A DNA stretch of 32,784 nt, from contig JADZEX010000079.1 of NCBI GenBank assembly GCA_020850355.1, positions 1-32,784 of the forward strand, given 5' to 3'. Of this stretch, positions 1-7,329 are shown in pieces. Numbering within the stretch: the first letter of the stretch is position 1; every line of letters begins with the position of its first letter. The DNA comes from Fimbriimonadaceae bacterium. GTDB lineage: Bacteria; Armatimonadota; UBA10988. The translations under genes were made by a program, and so were the position numbers. The notes under the pieces are model-generated. The model worked only from the letters and a program-made list of their open reading frames with translations. It was not told the origin of the DNA and made no database searches.

Positions 1-125
1 CCGGCTGCGGCATCCACTTCGCGGTCGCCGACCTCACCGGCAACGGCCGCCTGGACCTCGTCGCGCCGGGCAAGGACGGCCTGTACGTCTTCTTCAACGA
101 AGGCGACAGCCGGGGCGGGGGGTAG
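1..125 (+). CDS. C-terminal end of an FG-GAP/VCBS repeat protein (5' partial)
   Basis: The reading frame enters from outside the window; its first full codon is at position 3 and it stops with TAG at 123-125, giving 40 visible residues. The segment ADLTGNGRLDLVAPGKDGLY has the D-x-x-G-N-G-x-x-D layout of the calcium-binding loop of FG-GAP/VCBS beta-propeller repeats, followed by the usual VFFNEG strand. Proteins ending this way are typically secreted, and the repeats form a beta-propeller. Only the last blade is visible, so the catalytic or binding partner domain, if any, is unknown. It reads in the same direction as the relic genes that follow. Confidence 0.7.
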   Translation, partial: GCGIHFAVADLTGNGRLDLVAPGKDGLYVFFNEGDSRGGG

Positions 126-168
126 GGATCGCCGCGCCAACGACGAAGCGGGTGCTGGGAGGGTCGCG

Positions 169-342
169 TTGATCCCAGCCGTCGCCACCGTCTGGAATGT
201 CTATGCCCAGGAGCTGAGCCAGGCGCTGGCCGCTGGGAACGCCACCGAGCACACCCACCGCCCGGCGTTGAAGCGGCTGCTGGAGGGCCTCCGCGCGGAC
301 CTGACGGCGACCAACGAACCTCGCCGTGTGGCCTGCGGCGGG
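169..342 (+). pseudogene. N-terminal relic of a type ISP/IIG-like N6-adenine restriction-methylase
   Basis: A TTG-initiated frame encodes about 58 residues of clear family character: VYAQELSQAL, then GNATEHTHRPALKRLLEGL, then TATNEPRRVACGG. In intact type ISP and related single-chain restriction-modification enzymes this stretch opens the protein and leads into the nuclease domain (usually ...NEPRRVACGAPDF...). Here the similarity stops abruptly after VACGG near 342 and the frame ends at 364-366. A second piece of the same family, from deep in the protein, lies in the same orientation at 2011-2136, so the intervening several hundred codons are missing. The likely -35 box of the following cassette begins only four bases after the break. 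I see no way for this to encode an active enzyme. Confidence 0.7.
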
Positions 343-345
343 CAG

Positions 346-374
346 TTGCAGCGTTGCTGTCGGTGACGTACTAT
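346..374 (+). promoter_or_regulatory. Candidate sigma70-type promoter for the nucleotidyltransferase cassette
   Basis: TTGCAG at 346-351 and TACTAT at 369-374 are separated by 17 bases. The -10 box is the most AT-rich hexamer in the surroundings. Transcription would start near 381, giving a very short leader before the GTG at 397. The match to the -35 consensus is only three of six, so this is a candidate, not a demonstrated promoter. Confidence 0.35.
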
Positions 375-396
375 TGCGTTGTATGGAGCGCGTCTC

Positions 397-969
397 GTGG
401 AGGTTGTGCCTGAGTTCGAGCAGCGGCCGGGTTACCCCTTCGGGGTGCTGCCCGACGGGGTCCACCGGACTGATGAGCCGGGCTTTCGAGCCCGCTTTGT
501 GGCCGCCGTGGCGGCCTCGGCGACTCGCTCCGTGATCTGCGACGGGTTCTTCAGGCTCCGCGCCGAGGCTGTCGCCCAGGGCATTGGCGGCACGCAATGG
601 GTAGACGGGTCGTTCGTGGAATCGAAGGTTGATCCAGGCGACGTGGACGTGGTCACGTTCACCGACTACGACGGCGTCAACGCGCTGCCGCAGGCAGCCC
701 AGGAGTCCGTCGGGTTGGTGCTGGCAGGCCGCGCGTCAACCCAGCCAGCCTACTGGTGTCATACGTTCTTGGTGCTGTCGTGCGACGCCAGCCACGAGTA
801 CTTCGGCACCTTCGAGCGCCACCGGGCATACTGGCGCAAGTGGTTCGGGCGGGCCTTCGACAAGGAGCACCCGGCCGGCGACAGGCAGCCCGAGCACACC
901 AAGGGCCTGGTGTCGTTGGCGCTCGGGGACGCGGCGCAGGCGCCGGTCATCAGTGTGGCCAGGAGCTGA
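397..969 (+). CDS. DUF6932-like protein with nucleotidyltransferase-fold signature
   Basis: This 190-residue protein has the segment WVDGSFVESKVDPGDVDVV near its middle. This is the G-S-[FL]-x8-P-x-D-[VI]-D pattern of the minimal nucleotidyltransferase (pol-beta-like) fold, with two acidic residues placed to bind metal. The opening (VVPEFEQ...FGVLPDGVH) and the late HTKGLVSL stretch fit the DUF6932 group. I chose the GTG at 397 because GGAG at 384-387 lies nine bases upstream; TTG at 379 and GTG at 406 are possible alternatives. It ends two bases before the next gene, so the two form one transcription unit. Both are intact although they sit between two fragments of a dead restriction-methylase gene. 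Members of this fold include antibiotic adenylyltransferases and MNT-type antitoxins; the substrate here is unknown. Confidence 0.65.
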   Translation: MEVVPEFEQRPGYPFGVLPDGVHRTDEPGFRARFVAAVAASATRSVICDGFFRLRAEAVAQGIGGTQWVDGSFVESKVDPGDVDVVTFTDYDGVNALPQAAQESVGLVLAGRASTQPAYWCHTFLVLSCDASHEYFGTFERHRAYWRKWFGRAFDKEHPAGDRQPEHTKGLVSLALGDAAQAPVISVARS

Positions 970-971
970 GC

Positions 972-1961
972 ATGGATGCTCCAGCAGTCGACAGGACGGT
1001 CACGCACGTGGCGTTGCCACGGCCGTTGGCAGTGATTGAAGAACAGCTTCAGGACCTGGCTGAGGTGCTGCGGGCGGCCCGCGCGTACGGCACGCCCGAT
1101 GCTGCCAGCCGTCTTGGCATGGCCTCGCTTCTGAACCACGAACGGGAGCTGCTCGACGAGAAGCACGCCGCCGAGCTGCTGGCTTCGACTGCTGATGCCG
1201 AGGTCTCGTTGGAAGGTGACGCGACGGCGGGCCACGAGGTCCCGGCCGGGCTGCTGGGCGACTTCCTGGTCTGCCTGCAGAAGCTGACCTACGCCGTCGC
1301 TCAGGTGCGCGCTGGTCGGCCGACCTCCCGGGCGCCGATTCGTCGGGACACTGTGGCAGAGCACCGCCTGCTGGTGCAGCCCGCGTTTCAGGCCACCTCC
1401 TTCGGGGTGCGCTTCCGGTTGCCGACCCGCGAGGAACTCGGCCAGCTTGTCGACACCGACGCCGCCGAGACGGTCGGCATGGTCTGCGCCACCCTGGATC
1501 CCGCCGCGCCTTCGGACGACCTGGCCGAGCTGCTGAGCAACCCGCGCGTCAAGAGCCACTACCACAAACTGATGGACCTGCTGGCCCGGCAGAACATTGG
1601 CGTGGTGGCCCGGACGCGCTCCCGACCCGCCGGGGTGCGCCTCAAACCCGACCAGGCGCGCGGCCGATTGGAGTGGCTGGTGTTGCTCCAGGTCCGTGAG
1701 GAGGTGATCCAGCAGGATGGCCGGCTGGTGGGCGGTAGCCTCGAGCGCGATCGGTTCGAGCTGCGGTGCCAGGATGGGACTCTGGTCGGCGCGGTGACTG
1801 CGGCAGCGAAAGCGCAACTGCAGGGCCTGCACCTGGGCCAGGCGGTCACGGCCCGGATCCGCGTGCGGACCGTCGAGCATGAGGAAGTGTCGACCGAGCC
1901 AACCGTATCCTACCTCGCGGAGGACTTCCGGCCGCTGCAACCACCCGCGCCCGCGCCCTGA
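972..1961 (+). CDS. Partner protein of the DUF6932-like gene, function unknown
   Basis: A 329-residue soluble protein starts at the ATG at 972, with AGGAGC at 961-966 as ribosome site and only two bases after the upstream stop. The N-terminal 90 residues look helical. The middle (residues about 90-150, GDFLVCLQKLTYAVAQ) and the stretch NPRVKSHYHKLMDLLA at about 195-210 look like conserved blocks. The last 70 residues (ERDRFELRCQDGTLVGAV ... VSYLAEDFRPL) look like a small beta-barrel, possibly OB or SH3-like. I do not recognise a catalytic motif or a membrane segment. Tight pairing with the nucleotidyltransferase-fold gene suggests that the two proteins act together, possibly as an enzyme and its target-binding partner or as a toxin-antitoxin-like pair. 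This is inferred from context only. Confidence 0.6.
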   Translation: MDAPAVDRTVTHVALPRPLAVIEEQLQDLAEVLRAARAYGTPDAASRLGMASLLNHERELLDEKHAAELLASTADAEVSLEGDATAGHEVPAGLLGDFLVCLQKLTYAVAQVRAGRPTSRAPIRRDTVAEHRLLVQPAFQATSFGVRFRLPTREELGQLVDTDAAETVGMVCATLDPAAPSDDLAELLSNPRVKSHYHKLMDLLARQNIGVVARTRSRPAGVRLKPDQARGRLEWLVLLQVREEVIQQDGRLVGGSLERDRFELRCQDGTLVGAVTAAAKAQLQGLHLGQAVTARIRVRTVEHEEVSTEPTVSYLAEDFRPLQPPAPAP

Positions 1962-2010
1962 CTCCACCGCCTGCCGGCTCCCCGCCAGCGAGAGCCGGCC
2001 GGCCACCTGC

Positions 2011-2136
2011 TTGCACCGGCCCGGCCACAGCCGCAAGCGCGAGGTGGCGCCCGACGGCGGAGTGGACGAGCATGTCTTCGACATCCAACAGGGCGTGGCC
2101 ATCGCTCTGGTGGTGAAGTACGGCGCGGAGGCGACC
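2011..2136 (+). pseudogene. Internal relic of the same type ISP-like restriction-methylase
   Basis: The frame reads LHRPGHSRKREVAPDGG followed by VDEHVFDIQQGVAIALVVKY. Intact type ISP/N6-adenine methylases carry a closely similar stretch (LHGN-x-R-K/R-x-E...DENVFDIQQGVAI) in the second half of the protein, after the methylase domain. The piece has no start codon of its own, and on both sides the similarity ends. It is in the same orientation, and in the same frame register modulo three, as the N-terminal relic at 169-342. The bases 1962-2010, between the cassette and this relic, show nothing recognisable. Confidence 0.65.
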
Positions 2137-2138
2137 GC

Positions 2139-2348
2139 ATGCGCAAGGCGACCTGGCGGGTGGTGCTGGAGCAGGACCCGGCGAGCGGCGACTGGGCCGC
2201 CTGGTGCCCCGAGCTGCCCGGCTGTTGCTCGGCTGGCGGGACCCGGCAGGGGGCCTTGGACGGCATCCGCGAAGCCATCGCGCTCTATCTGCAGCCCGAC
2301 CCGGTGGAGCTCGGGCCGGCGGCTGAGCTGGTCGAAGTCGCCGTCTGA
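2139..2348 (+). CDS. hicB: HicB-like antitoxin
   Basis: This 69-residue protein matches the short HicB antitoxin fold: VVLEQDPASGDWAAWCPELP, then GC-x-S-x-G-x-T, then ALDGIREAIALYL. These are the strand-strand-helix elements of the partial RNase H fold that covers the HicA toxin. In this family the antitoxin neutralises the mRNA interferase HicA. The ATG at 2139 has GGAGG at 2127-2131 upstream; that ribosome site lies inside codons of the restriction-methylase relic. The stop overlaps the next ATG (TGATG at 2346-2350), so hicB is translated first and coupled to hicA. No separate DNA-binding tail is present, unlike longer HicB proteins. Its toxin partner appears broken, so the antitoxin may be a leftover. 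Confidence 0.75.
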   Translation: MRKATWRVVLEQDPASGDWAAWCPELPGCCSAGGTRQGALDGIREAIALYLQPDPVELGPAAELVEVAV

Positions 2349-2568
2349 TGCCCGGCCACGCCCGGCGTCTGACCGCCGCGGAGGTTGAGCGCCTGCTGCT
2401 GCGGCCGAGGCCGGCGACAACCTTCGAGGCACCGGCTTTCGGATGGTCCAAACTCGTGATGCACCGCCGGATTGCGGCCGGGGCAGACAGATGGTCGCCG
2501 TCCAGACCCATGGGAAAGATGCCAGCGCTTGCATCACCCGCCGACGGGCTCGCGATAGCGACCTTGGA
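2348..2568 (+). pseudogene. hicA: Frame-broken HicA-like mRNA interferase
   Basis: The frame starting at the overlapping ATG gives MPGHARRLTAAEVERLLLR, which is how HicA toxins begin (the L-T-x-x-E-V helix). The continuation lies in another frame: from about 2395 the +1 frame gives GFRMVQTRD, then GRQMVAVQTHGKDAS, then TRRRARDSDL. These correspond to the HicA core G-F-x-L-V-x-Q, to V-x-V-P-x-H-x-G-K-D, and to the final helix L-R-x-I-x-R-x-x-G-L. The catalytic histidine region (R-Q-x-G-S-H in intact HicA) reads QTRDAP here, so it is degraded as well. A small indel near 2400 plus substitutions would explain this. The original frame runs on without similarity to 2704. An intact toxin is very unlikely unless the assembly contains an error. 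Confidence 0.6.
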
Positions 2569-2611
2569 TCGGCGGATCGCGGTAGTCCGCCTACTGACCG
2601 CGCCGCCCCGT

Positions 2612-3802
2612 CTACCCGCTTGTCCTCACCGGCTGGCTGACCACGCCGCAGCAGCGGGTGCAGGCGGGGAGGATGCCGCCGGCCTGCCGCAGCTCTTGCC
2701 GTAACCAGCGGGCCCGGGGGCCGTTCCAGATGGCCGTCAGGGGCTCCTCCAGCACGTTGCCGAGGGTCACGTCGTAGCAGCGGCCCTGCGCCGGCAGGAC
2801 ACGTCCATCGGTGGCGACCATCAACTGCCGGTAGGGCGCCCGACAGCCGCCCTGGCCCAGGAAGGTCAACTCGTCGCGGTAGTAGGTCGCCAACTGCGTT
2901 GGGGCGGTGAACGCCGGCGTGAAATGCAGCGCCGGGCCAGCGGGCCAGGTCGCGGCCAGCTCCTGGGCGGCCTGGAGTTCGGCCCAGAGCGCTGTCAGGT
3001 CAAACTCCGCCGGCTGCTGCTCCCCCAGGTTGGAGCGCGTGACATGCAACTCGGGCGGCGTCACGGCGTTGTGCGCGGCGGCCATTGCGGCGGTGATGAA
3101 GAGCAGGTGACTGATGTAGATGGTGCGCGGGCGCCACGGCCGGACCGCCTCCAGGAACTCAGGCAGGTGGCCGATGTTGGCGTCGGTGATGGTGTACGAG
3201 ACGTCGACAGCGGGGTGCTCGACTCCCCGCGCGGCCTGCGCGGCGCGGAGCTGTTCAACGCCGGCAGCCAGCCGCTCGAACGACTGCGGGTGCCCCCGCA
3301 CGACGTTGTGGATCACGGGCGGACCGTCGACCGACAGCGTCAACTGCTGCAGACCCGCCGCGACCAGCGCCGCGGCGTGCCGGGACAGCAGCAGACCGTT
3401 GGCGGGCAACGAGGTGGTCAGCCCGCGGGCCGTCGCCGCCGCGACCAGCTCGCCAATCGCCGGGTGCAGCAACGGCTCGGTGTAGACCAGCGCCACGCCC
3501 GGCGGCGGGTCGAACTCCTGGGCCTGGTCCAGGATCCGCTCATACAGCGCGACGTCCATCATCAGCGGCTGCCGGCCAATCAACTGCGACCAGAAGACCG
3601 TCTGCGGGTCGCCCAGCCCGACATCGCGCATCCGGCAGTGCAGGTTGCAGTAGTTGTTGATACCCAGCACCAGCCACTGCGGCGGCCCGGTCGCCTCGCC
3701 CGCGGCATCGCCCACGTCGCTCAACAGCATGTCTGCCAGGTCCACCGCCAAGAGGCCCTCCCAGCCGGGCTGCCCGCCGCCGTCGCCGGCAGGAGACGTC
3801 AA
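2612..3802 (-). CDS. Radical SAM/SPASM-type protein with an altered cluster motif
   Basis: A 396-residue protein of the radical SAM family with a C-terminal SPASM-like region. The entry strand and cluster loop read LGINNYCNLHCRMRDVGLGD. The family normally has C-x3-C-x2-C (CNLHCKMC), but here C52 and C56 are followed by R59 (codon at 3628-3626 is CGC rather than TGC). Other family features are intact: YTEPLLHP in place of GGEP, VSYTITDANIG, VTRSNLG, and the C-terminal VLPAQGRCYDVTLGNV...IWNG...PACTRCCG. The TTG at 3802 is the farthest start and lies inside a palindromic repeat, so an internal start (for example the ATG at codon 25) is plausible. Loss of the third cysteine should abolish 4Fe-4S-dependent chemistry. 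It converges on the hicA relic and diverges from the next gene. Confidence 0.8.
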   Translation of the reverse strand: MTSPAGDGGGQPGWEGLLAVDLADMLLSDVGDAAGEATGPPQWLVLGINNYCNLHCRMRDVGLGDPQTVFWSQLIGRQPLMMDVALYERILDQAQEFDPPPGVALVYTEPLLHPAIGELVAAATARGLTTSLPANGLLLSRHAAALVAAGLQQLTLSVDGPPVIHNVVRGHPQSFERLAAGVEQLRAAQAARGVEHPAVDVSYTITDANIGHLPEFLEAVRPWRPRTIYISHLLFITAAMAAAHNAVTPPELHVTRSNLGEQQPAEFDLTALWAELQAAQELAATWPAGPALHFTPAFTAPTQLATYYRDELTFLGQGGCRAPYRQLMVATDGRVLPAQGRCYDVTLGNVLEEPLTAIWNGPRARWLRQELRQAGGILPACTRCCGVVSQPVRTSG

Positions 3803-3803
3803 T

Positions 3804-3822
3804 AAATGGTCCTGACCCCTTT
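3804..3822. repeat. Dispersed palindrome, copy 1 (GGTCCTGACCCC type)
   Basis: AAATGGTCCTGACCCCTTT is an imperfect inverted repeat (AAAxGGTC-CT-GACCxCTTT). The same core occurs at 16743-16760 and 32569-32585. This copy sits between two divergent genes and overlaps the TTG start region of the minus-strand radical SAM gene. Confidence 0.6.
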
Positions 3823-3873
3823 GAAGGAACTCGCAGCGCGCCAGGCAAGTCGCAGCGGCAGCGGAGAGTGACT

Positions 3874-6717
3874 GTGGTCGGTTGGACGCTGCTGGCCCCG
3901 GTGTTGCTGTGGGCCGCGCCGCAGGTGGTGGTGGAGGGCCCCGGGCGGCGGGTCGCCGGCGACGGCTGGCGGGCTGTGCTGACCGCCGAACAGCTCGACC
4001 TGCAGCTCGATCTGGCGCTGCCGGGCGGGCAGTGGCTGCCGGTCTTGGCCGACCGGCGCTCGGTCGGGTTTGGCTGGATGGTGGGCGGGGCCGAGGTCGA
4101 CCTGGCCGGACGCCGCGCGACCTTCGCCGAGGCCCGCCGCGCCGAGGGGCTGGCGCTGGTCTGGCAGGCGCCCCTGCCGGGCGAGCGGCGGCGCTACGAG
4201 TGGCAGGTCCTGGCGGTCGCCGAGGGGCTCTTGATGCGGACGCGGTTGGTCGGCGAGGGACCGGTCAGCGGCGCGGTCTGGTCTCCCCCGCGGCTGCGGC
4301 TGCCGGCCGACCAGTTGGATGGTTACCGCTTCTGGGACGCCGCCGGTAAGCTGGTCGAGGGGCGCCTGGGCACGCTGAACGTCCAGCCGAGCTACGCCGG
4401 GGTCACCACCTGGGGCCAGGGCGGGCCGCAGACGCCAGCGCTCAGTCCGCAACACGGCGCGCTGATCGCCACCACCCCGGCCGGGCTGGGGCTGGGCGTG
4501 GTCCAGCTCGGGCCCGTGCAGCGCGACGCCACGCACGCCTTCCTGCAGCTCCACACCCCGACCCACCTCTACTTCTACGGCGGCCTGCAGCCGCTGCCGG
4601 CCAACGGCGAGGCCGGCTGGTGCTGGCTGACCGCCTTCCCGGCCGACGCCGCGGCGGCCGCGGCCAAGGTCCGGCAACTGCGCGAGCTGGCGCCGCGGCT
4701 GCTGGCGGCGACCCCCTTCCCGAGCCCGCCGGCGCCCACCTGGGGCCGGCCGCTGCCCGCCTTCCCAGCGGAGCTGCGGCGCGCCAGGCCGGTCAGCGAC
4801 CCGCTCCAGGCGGTGGTCTACACGATGGGCGAGACCACCCGCACGCCGGCTGCGCTGGACCTGGCGCGGCAGGTCGGTTCGGACCTGATCGTCCGCGGCT
4901 GGTTCAAGTGGCGCCAGGCCCCGCCGGTCGCCCAGCTCGCCGACCTGCCCCGCACGGCGCACGGCTTCGGAACGCTGTTCGGCGGTGGGATCACTTGCAG
5001 CGCGCTGTACGACGACGAGAACGGCCTGACCCGCGAGCAGCTCCTGGAGATGGCGACGCGCGGGCCGGACGGCCAACTGGTCGACGCCTGGGACCAGCCC
5101 GGTTGTCGGCACGGCTCGCTGAGCAGTCCGGCGTACCTCGACTACCTCTTCCGCTGGTGCCGCGAGCAGATCGACGCCGGCGCTGACTACCTCTTCATGG
5201 ACGAGCCAAACGCCGCCCACGGCGCGTTGGAGGGTTTCGACGACCCGGCGATCGCCGACTTCCGGCGCTGGTTGCTATCTGACAGCAGCACCACCCGCGG
5301 CTGGGCGGCGACCGATCCGCGCTGGCAGAGCGAGTACGGCATCGCCCTGGGCGACCGCCGGATCTGCCCCGACGGCGGGGTCGGCAGCCTCGACTACCGC
5401 GCCTTCCTGGCCGCCGCCGGCGCCACCCAGCAGCCCCACGGGCCGCTCAACAAGCTGACCGGCCTGTGGCACCAGTTCCGGATCTGGCGCGACGACCGCG
5501 CCTGGCACAGCCTCACCGACCGGATCCGCGCTTACGCCGCCGCGCAGGGGCGGACCGTCTGGCTGAGCGGCAACGGGCTGATTCGGTATGTCGACCTGCA
5601 GGTGCTCGGCGTCTGGGGCCACTGGCGGCCCTCCGCCGGGCGGGTCGATCTGCGCGAGAACCAACTCCCGGCCTGGCGCGGGATGGTGATCAACGGGCAG
5701 CGCCTGGCCGACCGGCCGGTGCCGACAGTGATCTTCCACGACTGGGGCTTCGGCGACACGCCGTTCCCCTGGATGGCCGTCAGTCCGGCCGACCGCGAGC
5801 TCTGGATGCGCACCCGCGGGCCCGAGATCTACGCCGCCGGGGCGTACTTCGCCTGGCCGGTGCTCGGCCCCTTCGGCTGCGACGCGCTACAGGACGGCAC
5901 CCTGCCGGCGATCCAGACCCTGACGGCCTTCTACCAGCGCCACCGCGCGCTGTTCACCGCCGGCCGCTACCTCGCCAGCGACCCGCTGACCGCCAGCCAG
6001 CCGCTCCTGACGCTGGCTGTCTGGCAGGTGCCGACGGGGCTGGCGGTCCACGTGATCAACCGCGACGCCCGCGACGGCGTGCTGCAGCCCAGGCGAGAGC
6101 TGACCGTCAGCCTGCCGCTGACGACCGCGCCGACCGCCGTGCGGTGGGTCTCGCCCGACTGGGCCGGCGAGCGGCCCGGCCCGGCGCGAGTCGTCGGCGA
6201 CCGCCTGGAAGTGTCCCTGGCGGCGCTCGACGCCTCGGCCATCGCACTGCTCGACTACCCGCAGCCACCCGACCTGCGCCACCTCCGCGATGCGGCGCGG
6301 ACCACCCTCCAGGGGCGTTGGGCGCGGCCCGAGCGGGCCGAGTTCACGGTCGGCGCCGACGGCCTGTTGCGCCAGGCTGAGGAGTTCAGCGGCACCTTCC
6401 AGGGGCAACTGCACCAGCACCTGCGCAACCCGCCGACGCTGCTGGTCAACGCCCGCACCCCGGGTGTGTTGCGCCTCAAGGTGACCGCCGTCGCGACGGC
6501 CGGCGCGCGGCTCGAGTTTCGGCTGGACGGCGTCCCGCAGGCGACCGTCGAGCTGCCCGACCTGGATGGTCTGAACGACAGTGGCGCGCCCGAGTATGAC
6601 CGGGTCGTGGAGTTCCGCTTCCCGGCCGGTCGCCACCGCCTGGGCCTCGACAACCTCGGCGGCGACTGGGCGAGCCTGGCCTGGATCGAGTTGCAGGGTG
6701 AGTTCCTGGATCCCTGA
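3874..6717 (+). CDS. Large secreted glycosidase-like TIM-barrel protein, specificity unknown
   Basis: About 947 residues. A short hydrophobic N-terminus ending in WAAPQ looks like a signal peptide, so export is likely. Residues about 20-280 are strand-rich and resemble the galactose-mutarotase-like domains that precede many glycosidase barrels. Residues about 310-720 have barrel-like strands: LIVRGWFKW, DYLFMDEPNA at about 440, VWLSGNGLIRYVDL and VIFHDWGFGD. The D-E pair in LFMDEP is the best catalytic candidate. The last 90 residues (LEFRLDGVPQATVEL ... LGLDNLGGDWASLAWIELQG) look like a carbohydrate-binding beta-sandwich. I chose the GTG at 3874 because GGAGAG (3863-3868) is properly spaced from it; the GTG at 3868 would overlap that site. 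I cannot assign a CAZy family. It is followed 16 bases later by sufE. Confidence 0.7.
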   Translation: MVGWTLLAPVLLWAAPQVVVEGPGRRVAGDGWRAVLTAEQLDLQLDLALPGGQWLPVLADRRSVGFGWMVGGAEVDLAGRRATFAEARRAEGLALVWQAPLPGERRRYEWQVLAVAEGLLMRTRLVGEGPVSGAVWSPPRLRLPADQLDGYRFWDAAGKLVEGRLGTLNVQPSYAGVTTWGQGGPQTPALSPQHGALIATTPAGLGLGVVQLGPVQRDATHAFLQLHTPTHLYFYGGLQPLPANGEAGWCWLTAFPADAAAAAAKVRQLRELAPRLLAATPFPSPPAPTWGRPLPAFPAELRRARPVSDPLQAVVYTMGETTRTPAALDLARQVGSDLIVRGWFKWRQAPPVAQLADLPRTAHGFGTLFGGGITCSALYDDENGLTREQLLEMATRGPDGQLVDAWDQPGCRHGSLSSPAYLDYLFRWCREQIDAGADYLFMDEPNAAHGALEGFDDPAIADFRRWLLSDSSTTRGWAATDPRWQSEYGIALGDRRICPDGGVGSLDYRAFLAAAGATQQPHGPLNKLTGLWHQFRIWRDDRAWHSLTDRIRAYAAAQGRTVWLSGNGLIRYVDLQVLGVWGHWRPSAGRVDLRENQLPAWRGMVINGQRLADRPVPTVIFHDWGFGDTPFPWMAVSPADRELWMRTRGPEIYAAGAYFAWPVLGPFGCDALQDGTLPAIQTLTAFYQRHRALFTAGRYLASDPLTASQPLLTLAVWQVPTGLAVHVINRDARDGVLQPRRELTVSLPLTTAPTAVRWVSPDWAGERPGPARVVGDRLEVSLAALDASAIALLDYPQPPDLRHLRDAARTTLQGRWARPERAEFTVGADGLLRQAEEFSGTFQGQLHQHLRNPPTLLVNARTPGVLRLKVTAVATAGARLEFRLDGVPQATVELPDLDGLNDSGAPEYDRVVEFRFPAGRHRLGLDNLGGDWASLAWIELQGEFLDP

Positions 6718-6733
6718 CGAGGGGAGACAAACG

Positions 6734-7165
6734 ATGAGTGGGTCGCCCGCGGGCTGGCCGGCGCGGTTGGAAGAGCTGACCGCGCAGTTCGACGACTTGC
6801 CGCGCTCCGAGCGCATCGAGCTGCTGCTGGAGTACGCCGCGGCGCTGCCGCCGGTGCCGCCCGACCTGCTCGCCAGCGGGCCGGGTGAGGTGGTCAGCGA
6901 GTGCCTCTCGCCGGTGCAGTTGTGGGTCGGCCCGGCCCCCGGCAGCGCCGTCCTGGGGATCGCCGTCGGCGAGACCGCCCCGACCATCGCCGCCGTTGCG
7001 GCGGTCCTGATCGAAGGCTGCGCCGACGCCCCCCGGGCCGAGCTGCTGGCGATCCCGCCCGAGCTGCCGCTGCGGATCATCGGTCCCGAAATGGTCGGCC
7101 AACGCCGCCTCGGCCTGGCGGCCCTGGTCCAACGGATCCAACGGCGGGTGCAGCAGTTGGGGTGA
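6734..7165 (+). CDS. sufE: SufE-family sulfur acceptor
   Basis: A 143-residue protein of normal SufE length. It begins with the family pattern RLEELTAQFDDLPRSERIEL followed by YAAALPPVPPDL. The sulfur-accepting cysteine is C57 in VVSECLSPVQLW (usual form V-x-G/E-C-x-S-x-V-W-L). It ends with a helical LVQRIQRRV. In the family, SufE takes persulfide sulfur from the cysteine desulfurase SufS and passes it to the SufBCD scaffold in the cytoplasm. No sufS, sufB, sufC or sufD is in this window, so it is detached from the usual operon. GGGGAGA at 6721-6727 precedes the ATG. The 16-base gap after the glycosidase-like gene suggests co-transcription without an obvious functional link. Confidence 0.8.
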   Translation: MSGSPAGWPARLEELTAQFDDLPRSERIELLLEYAAALPPVPPDLLASGPGEVVSECLSPVQLWVGPAPGSAVLGIAVGETAPTIAAVAAVLIEGCADAPRAELLAIPPELPLRIIGPEMVGQRRLGLAALVQRIQRRVQQLG

Positions 7166-7329
7166 GGGAGGGGCGAGCAGGGCCTGTGGCGCCGGGGTTG
7201 TTAGGCTCGCTGCCACCGGGGCGGCACGGAGCATTGCGGGGTCAAATCGTTGTAAAGTCCACCATGCGGACGGGAGTCGGGCCAGCCGTGGGGTGGCTGG
7301 CAGGGGCCCCAGGTGGGAGGATGGGTGCG

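Noticed and set aside
1879-2388. A 169-codon plus-strand frame across the relic and hicB
   Set aside because: Only its middle part has family similarity (the methylase relic); the rest is out of frame with hicB and has no start signal.
759-2537. A 592-codon open frame on the minus strand
   Set aside because: It lies opposite the DUF6932-like gene, its partner and the relics; its protein is low-complexity (Arg, Ala, Gly, Pro, Gln) with no motif, as expected for antisense frames in GC-rich DNA.
2690-2850. Loss of a SPASM cysteine in VLPAQGRC of the radical SAM protein
   Set aside because: In this subfamily I recall alanine at that place as normal, so only the change in the N-terminal cluster motif is remarkable.
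3868-3873. GTG at 3868 as start of the glycosidase-like gene
   Set aside because: The GTG overlaps the GGAGAG ribosome site; the GTG at 3874 is correctly spaced and leaves the signal peptide intact.
7234-7258. Promoter-like TTGCGG ... TAAAGT before the coiled-coil gene
   Set aside because: The spacing between boxes is only 13 bases, too short for a standard sigma70 promoter; no better -35 box was seen.
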